From: Candidatus Flexifilum affinis
GTDB lineage: Bacteria > Chloroflexota > Anaerolineae > Aggregatilineales > Phototrophicaceae
Length of the DNA stretch: 64,000 bases
Reading direction: 5' to 3'
Assembly (NCBI GenBank): GCA_016713325.1
Contig: JADJPJ010000025.1
Coordinates: 51,250-115,249, forward strand
Positions 61,146 to 64,000 of this stretch are shown in pieces. The notes below the pieces were generated by a model. The model saw only the letters and a list, made by a program, of their open reading frames with translations. It made no database searches and was not told where the DNA came from. Numbering within the stretch: position 1 is the stretch's first letter; each line of letters starts with the position of its first letter. The translations under genes and the position numbers were made by a program.

Positions 61146-61937
61146 ATGATCCAGGGATCGCTGGGCGGCCGGGGCATGATTGGGGCGGTGCTGGCGGCGA
61201 CGGGCCGACGGCGAGCGCCGCTGATCGATCGCCTGCCGGCGACGGGGCTGCTGGCGCTGTGGTACGCCGGAGATGGCAGCGGGCCAGGAAGTGCCCTGAC
61301 GACGGCGGGGGATGGTCAGCCCGTCAGCGCGTGGGCGGATGCCGTGGCCAGCCTGTCACCGGCGGCTTCGGGAAGTCAGCGGCCGACCTACCGCCAGAGC
61401 GTCGCGGCCTTCAATGGTCGGGGCGCGGTGGAGTTCGCGGCGGCGGCCAGCCAGCATCTGAGCGTGAACGCGCCCGGCGGGCTGGTCGCCAACCGGAGCA
61501 CCTATGGCATCTTCGTCGTATTCGCGACAACCGCGACGGCGGCCGGGGATCTGTTTGGCGAGTTTCGGTCGACCAGCGCAACGCCCACCGTGCTGGCGCG
61601 CTACAACAACACCGGTCTGCGCGGCCTGCACCGATCCGACGCCAATGTGTCGGCCAGCATCCAGAGCGGGGGCGGGTTCAACGACAGCGCGGCCCATGTG
61701 CTGGCCTTTCAGCGCACGGCGGCCAACGCCTTCGAACTGTTCTGCGATGGCGTCAGCCTGGGCGCCACGGCGACTGCGCCGGGAACGACGACGGTCGACC
61801 GCATCGAGTTCGGGCGCTTTGGCGGCGCTTCCCCTTCCACCTACTTCACCGGGCAGATCGCGCTGATCGCCGCGTACTCGGTCAACAATCGAGCGGCGGT
61901 CGAACCCCTTCTGTTTTCGGACTACGGCATCGGCTGA
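61146..61937 (+). CDS. LamG/concanavalin-like domain tail protein
   Basis: A 263-residue protein. After a basic N-terminus, residues 45-260 have the strand pattern of a LamG/concanavalin A-like domain (GLLALWYAGDG, TYGIFVVFATTATAAGDLFG, HVLAFQRTAANAFELFCDGV, IEFGRFGGASPSTYFTGQIA, with a final IALIAAYS). Such domains in phage tails bind carbohydrates or cell surfaces. It is transcribed with the spike gene. Confidence 0.7.
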   Translation: MIQGSLGGRGMIGAVLAATGRRRAPLIDRLPATGLLALWYAGDGSGPGSALTTAGDGQPVSAWADAVASLSPAASGSQRPTYRQSVAAFNGRGAVEFAAAASQHLSVNAPGGLVANRSTYGIFVVFATTATAAGDLFGEFRSTSATPTVLARYNNTGLRGLHRSDANVSASIQSGGGFNDSAAHVLAFQRTAANAFELFCDGVSLGATATAPGTTTVDRIEFGRFGGASPSTYFTGQIALIAAYSVNNRAAVEPLLFSDYGIG

Positions 61938-62001
61938 AACCAGATCTCGTATCTTCTCAACGGGCGAGACGACGTCGCCCGTCGATGGATCTGGTCTGGA
62001 G

Positions 62002-62065
62002 CGGACGCGCAGTAGCGCGTCCCTACACCAGCCGGTTCTTGTAGGGACGCGCTACTGCGCGTCCG
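62002..62065. repeat. Perfect long inverted repeat (GGACGCGC...GTAGGGACGC family)
   Basis: Two 25-bp arms (62002-62026 and 62041-62065) are perfect reverse complements around a 14-nt loop. Each arm also contains the palindrome GACGCGC-AGTA-GCGCGTC. It is the best copy of the family seen near 881, 2105, 7099, 16860, 28718 and 28955. Confidence 0.9.
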
Positions 62066-62131
62066 GTGCACACATTCGGCAATCTACTTTGGCGCATCGG
62101 CGAATGGTATGAACTCAAGGAGAGCAGGACC

Positions 62132-62377
62132 ATGATCACCGCTCAGGATATCGCGGACGTACTGAACGCGCAGGGCATCGGCAAGGCGCAGTTCGGCGTG
62201 ATGATGCAGATGTTTGGCGCCCAGGTGAAGGTCGCGCAGGCGCGCGGCGCCCTGGCAGCGGCCCAGGCTGCCCAGGAGAAGACGGCACAGCAGGCGTCCG
62301 AGACCGTCCAGGCGGCGCAGAACGCGCTGATCGACGCCGAGGACAAACTGCGCGCCCTGGTCGAGGCCGTGGCGTAG
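62132..62377 (+). CDS. Small helical protein in tail cluster
   Basis: An 81-residue Ala/Gln-rich protein predicted to be a coiled coil from residue 30 on (ARGALAAAQAAQEKTAQQAS). AAGGAGAG lies before the ATG at 62132. Function is unknown. It might be a trimerisation or tail-fibre chaperone protein, given its place between LamG-type and fibre-like genes. Confidence 0.65.
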   Translation: MITAQDIADVLNAQGIGKAQFGVMMQMFGAQVKVAQARGALAAAQAAQEKTAQQASETVQAAQNALIDAEDKLRALVEAVA

Positions 62378-62462
62378 AACCGCCAACCTCACCCGGGCCC
62401 CTTTCCGCCCGGAGAGGGGAGAACGATCGGTGTGGTGAGGCGGGAAAACGAAAGGCGCGGAC

Positions 62463-63212
62463 ATGCTTGAACAGGTTGGGAACGCCATCACCTTCCTCGC
62501 CTTCTACACGGCGGAGGGGGTGGGCGCGGACGGGCTGGCCGTGACGGTGGACGTGCGCCGCGGCAGCGCCACGGTCATCAGCGGCGCGGCGGCGGCGGAG
62601 ATCGGCGGCGGGCTGTACAGCTATACACTGGCCTCGGGCAGCGTGACGAACGAGGCGCTCTACACGGCCGTCTTCAAGACGACCAGCACGGCGGTCGATC
62701 AGAAGCATCTGCCGGCGCTGTGGGCTGTGGGCGCGGCCGGCATCGAGCACCTGGACGCCGACATCAGCGACGCGGCGGCGGCGGCCGATCCGCTGCTCAA
62801 CGACGTGCCGGGGAGCTATGCGGCGGGTACGGCCGGCCACCAGCTCGGGCGGATCGGCTCGGCAGAGGTGGGGGTGACGGCGGCGGTGGCGGCGAGCGGC
62901 CGGGTCGTCGTCTACCAGGGCAAGGATTATGCCGCCGCCGATGGCACGGCTCTGGAGTGGACGAGCGCCACCCCGCTGGCGGGGCTGGATGCGGCCGGGG
63001 CGTCGGTCACGCTCGACGTGAACGGCGAGTCCTTCCCGGCGGCGGTGAGCGGCGCGGCGGGCGGCTGGACGATCCGCGTCGATCTGGCGGCCGCGCAGAC
63101 GGCGGCCCTGCCGGTCGGCGCTTCGCCCTACGAACTGGCGGCGGTCCTGGCCAATGGACGCACCCCGCCGCCGCTGGCGACCGGGACGGTCGAGGTGAGG
63201 GCGGACCGCTAG
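62463..63212 (+). CDS. Baseplate/tail-fibre-like protein
   Basis: A 249-residue protein beginning with strands like a phage upper-baseplate domain (ITFLAFYTAEGVGADGLAVT, IGGGLYSYTLASGSVTNEAL). It continues with a DVPGSYAAGTAGHQLGRI stretch commonly seen in phage structural proteins, and a C-terminal carbohydrate-like beta region (WTIRVDLAAAQ). It is probably part of the tail tip or a fibre connector. Confidence 0.65.
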   Translation: MLEQVGNAITFLAFYTAEGVGADGLAVTVDVRRGSATVISGAAAAEIGGGLYSYTLASGSVTNEALYTAVFKTTSTAVDQKHLPALWAVGAAGIEHLDADISDAAAAADPLLNDVPGSYAAGTAGHQLGRIGSAEVGVTAAVAASGRVVVYQGKDYAAADGTALEWTSATPLAGLDAAGASVTLDVNGESFPAAVSGAAGGWTIRVDLAAAQTAALPVGASPYELAAVLANGRTPPPLATGTVEVRADR

Positions 63213-63329
63213 AGCAGTGCTGATCGACATCCGAAATGAACAATGTCGGATCACGTTGGATCGCGTTACCCCGCCGATGGTTAAAACCCGTCGGTAGAAA
63301 ACCCGACCCCGGGGACACCCGGCTTGCCC

Positions 63330-63400
63330 TCACCCCCCCCCCGGCCCCCTCCACCCCCCCCCCCGCCCCGAGGGGGGCAAGGGGGAGAGGGCAGGGGGGC
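63330..63400. other. C/G-rich homopolymer tract, corrupted repeat
   Basis: Poly-C runs followed by GAGGGGGGCAAGGGGGAGAG recall the hairpin repeat family in degenerate form. The rest of the gap 63213-63613 holds no gene. Confidence 0.6.
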
Positions 63401-63458
63401 TTGGCTCAAAAGAGCTATATGGGTCACTACCAGGACGAGCCTTGAATGCGCTCCTGGT

Positions 63459-63520
63459 TCTTCGGTCCCTTCAGTGGACCTGTCGGTTCCGTAGCCGAGG
63501 TGCTTTAGCACTCGGCGGGA
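63459..63520. repeat. Dispersed two-hairpin element
   Basis: TCTTCGGTCCCTTCAGTGGA continues through GTAGCCGAGGTGCTTTAGCA to CTCGGCGGGA. It matches 28836-28900 closely; both hairpins (GGTCC..GGACC and CCGAGGTG..CACTCGG) are conserved by paired changes. Confidence 0.75.
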
Positions 63521-63613
63521 GCAGCCTTAACGAGAGTCTGCTCTGCGAAATCCAGCGGGCTTATCTCGGCCGTCTATGGGTGCAGAGTGCTAAGGAATGA
63601 AAAGGGGAAATGT

Positions 63614-64000
63614 ATGGCTGGGATCAAGACGATGGCGCTGGCGGTGATGCTGGCGCTTTTTGTTTGGTGTGGCTGCGCCGACGTTTGCGGCTCCGCCGAA
63701 CTGGGCGCAGGAGGCGGATCTGCCGGTGGCGACTCTACCGAAGGCAGACGATGCCGAGCTGATCCTCGTGACGTGGCAGGGTCTGGCGGCGCTGATCGGG
63801 GTGGCGCTGTCGGTCGGGCTGACGGGCGGGGTCGGCGGGGCGCTGCTGATCGTGCGGGCGGTCCGGCAGAACGAGGTGATCACCACGGCCATCGAGCGGC
63901 TGTATCTGAGCACGCCGCCGGCGACGCAGGAGCAGATCCGCCGCATGGTCGAGCTGGTGGTGGAGAACGGCAAGCTGCTCGACACCGTGACGGATGGGGT
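63614..64000 (+). CDS. Secreted or membrane protein of the tail cluster, frameshifted, 3' end outside window
   Basis: The ATG frame gives MAGIKTMALAVMLAL and then degenerates. If the T5 run at 63657-63661 is read as T4, the protein continues LFGVAAPTFAAPPNWAQEAD, a proper signal peptide. A transmembrane helix (GLAALIGVALSVGLTGGVGG) and a helical tail (EQIRRMVELVVENGKLLD) then run to the window edge. A small membrane protein at the end of a tail cluster could be holin-like. This is the fifth single-base frameshift in the window and is clearly homopolymer-linked. Confidence 0.65.
   Translation, partial: MAGIKTMALAVMLALFVWCGCADVCGSAELGAGGGSAGGDSTEGRRCRADPRDVAGSGGADRGGAVGRADGRGRRGAADRAGGPAERGDHHGHRAAVSEHAAGDAGADPPHGRAGGGERQAARHRDGWG

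Overview
The window looks like chromosomal DNA of a high-GC, free-living member of the Chloroflexota, probably Anaerolineae-like. The evidence is indirect: GC-rich codon use, short Ala-ending signal peptides on solute-binding proteins, an IS982-type element, many sugar, polyamine and metal ABC systems, and a dense set of palindromic intergenic repeats. An AGAAC-N4-GTTCT box resembles the LexA site I recall for Dehalococcoides. I saw no rRNA, tRNA or CRISPR array.

Region by region. 1-5,140: a partial AlkZ-like winged-helix gene, an IS982-like element (951-2070), then a leftward set of enolase-superfamily sugar-acid dehydratase, GH-A-clan hydrolase and pyrrolidone carboxyl peptidase. 5,387-11,998: an Lrp/AsnC regulator and a polyamine unit (frameshifted PotD-like binding protein, PotB- and PotC-like permeases, acetylpolyamine deacetylase, CocE/S15 hydrolase) in which the last four genes overlap by 4 nt. 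No ATPase gene is present. 11,505-16,757: THEP1-like NTPase, methyltransferase, FecCD/BtuCD-type ABC transporter and PadR regulator. 16,989-34,204: the most interesting metabolic region (below). 34,224-45,244: an orphan 7TM histidine kinase, an arsenic cluster (arsR, thioredoxin-like, ArsP-type permease, ACR3), a uracil-DNA glycosylase-like gene, a methyltransferase, and a Met-rich secreted protein beside a two-component system whose sensor loop is also Met/His rich, then a DUF1573-like protein and a cytochrome c. 45,953-64,000: a phage-derived capsid and siphovirus-type tail cluster that runs off the window.

The 17-34 kb region appears to be one regulon. A GntR/UTRA regulator lies inside a leftward run encoding a ribose-type ABC transporter, ribokinase, RbsD, a corrinoid protein and a UroD-family methyltransferase. 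Copies or half-copies of TGTCTATAGACA precede the regulator, the divergent methyltransferase/alcohol-dehydrogenase pair, the divergent deoC-like/methyltetrahydrofolate-methyltransferase pair, and a ferritin-like gene. Together the genes encode import, methyl transfer from an unknown substrate to a corrinoid, transfer to tetrahydrofolate, and oxidation by a MetV-MetF fusion. The transporter's binding protein is itself unusual: two nearly identical sugar-binding domains in one 629-residue chain.

The capsid/tail cluster begins under a strong promoter abutted by a LexA-like box. It has portal, protease, HK97 capsid, connectors, tail tube, a chaperone with an apparently intact -1 frameshift site (CCCAAAC), a tape-measure-like protein of only 110 residues, tail tip, adhesins and a beta-helix spike. 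No terminase, integrase or replication gene is seen, and host-type intergenic repeats sit between its genes. This suggests a domesticated, DNA-damage-inducible particle (GTA-like or tailocin-like) rather than a young prophage.

Quality caution: five genes carry single-base frameshifts, and four stretches are near-pure homopolymer where intergenic hairpins would be expected. Both look like sequencing or assembly error.
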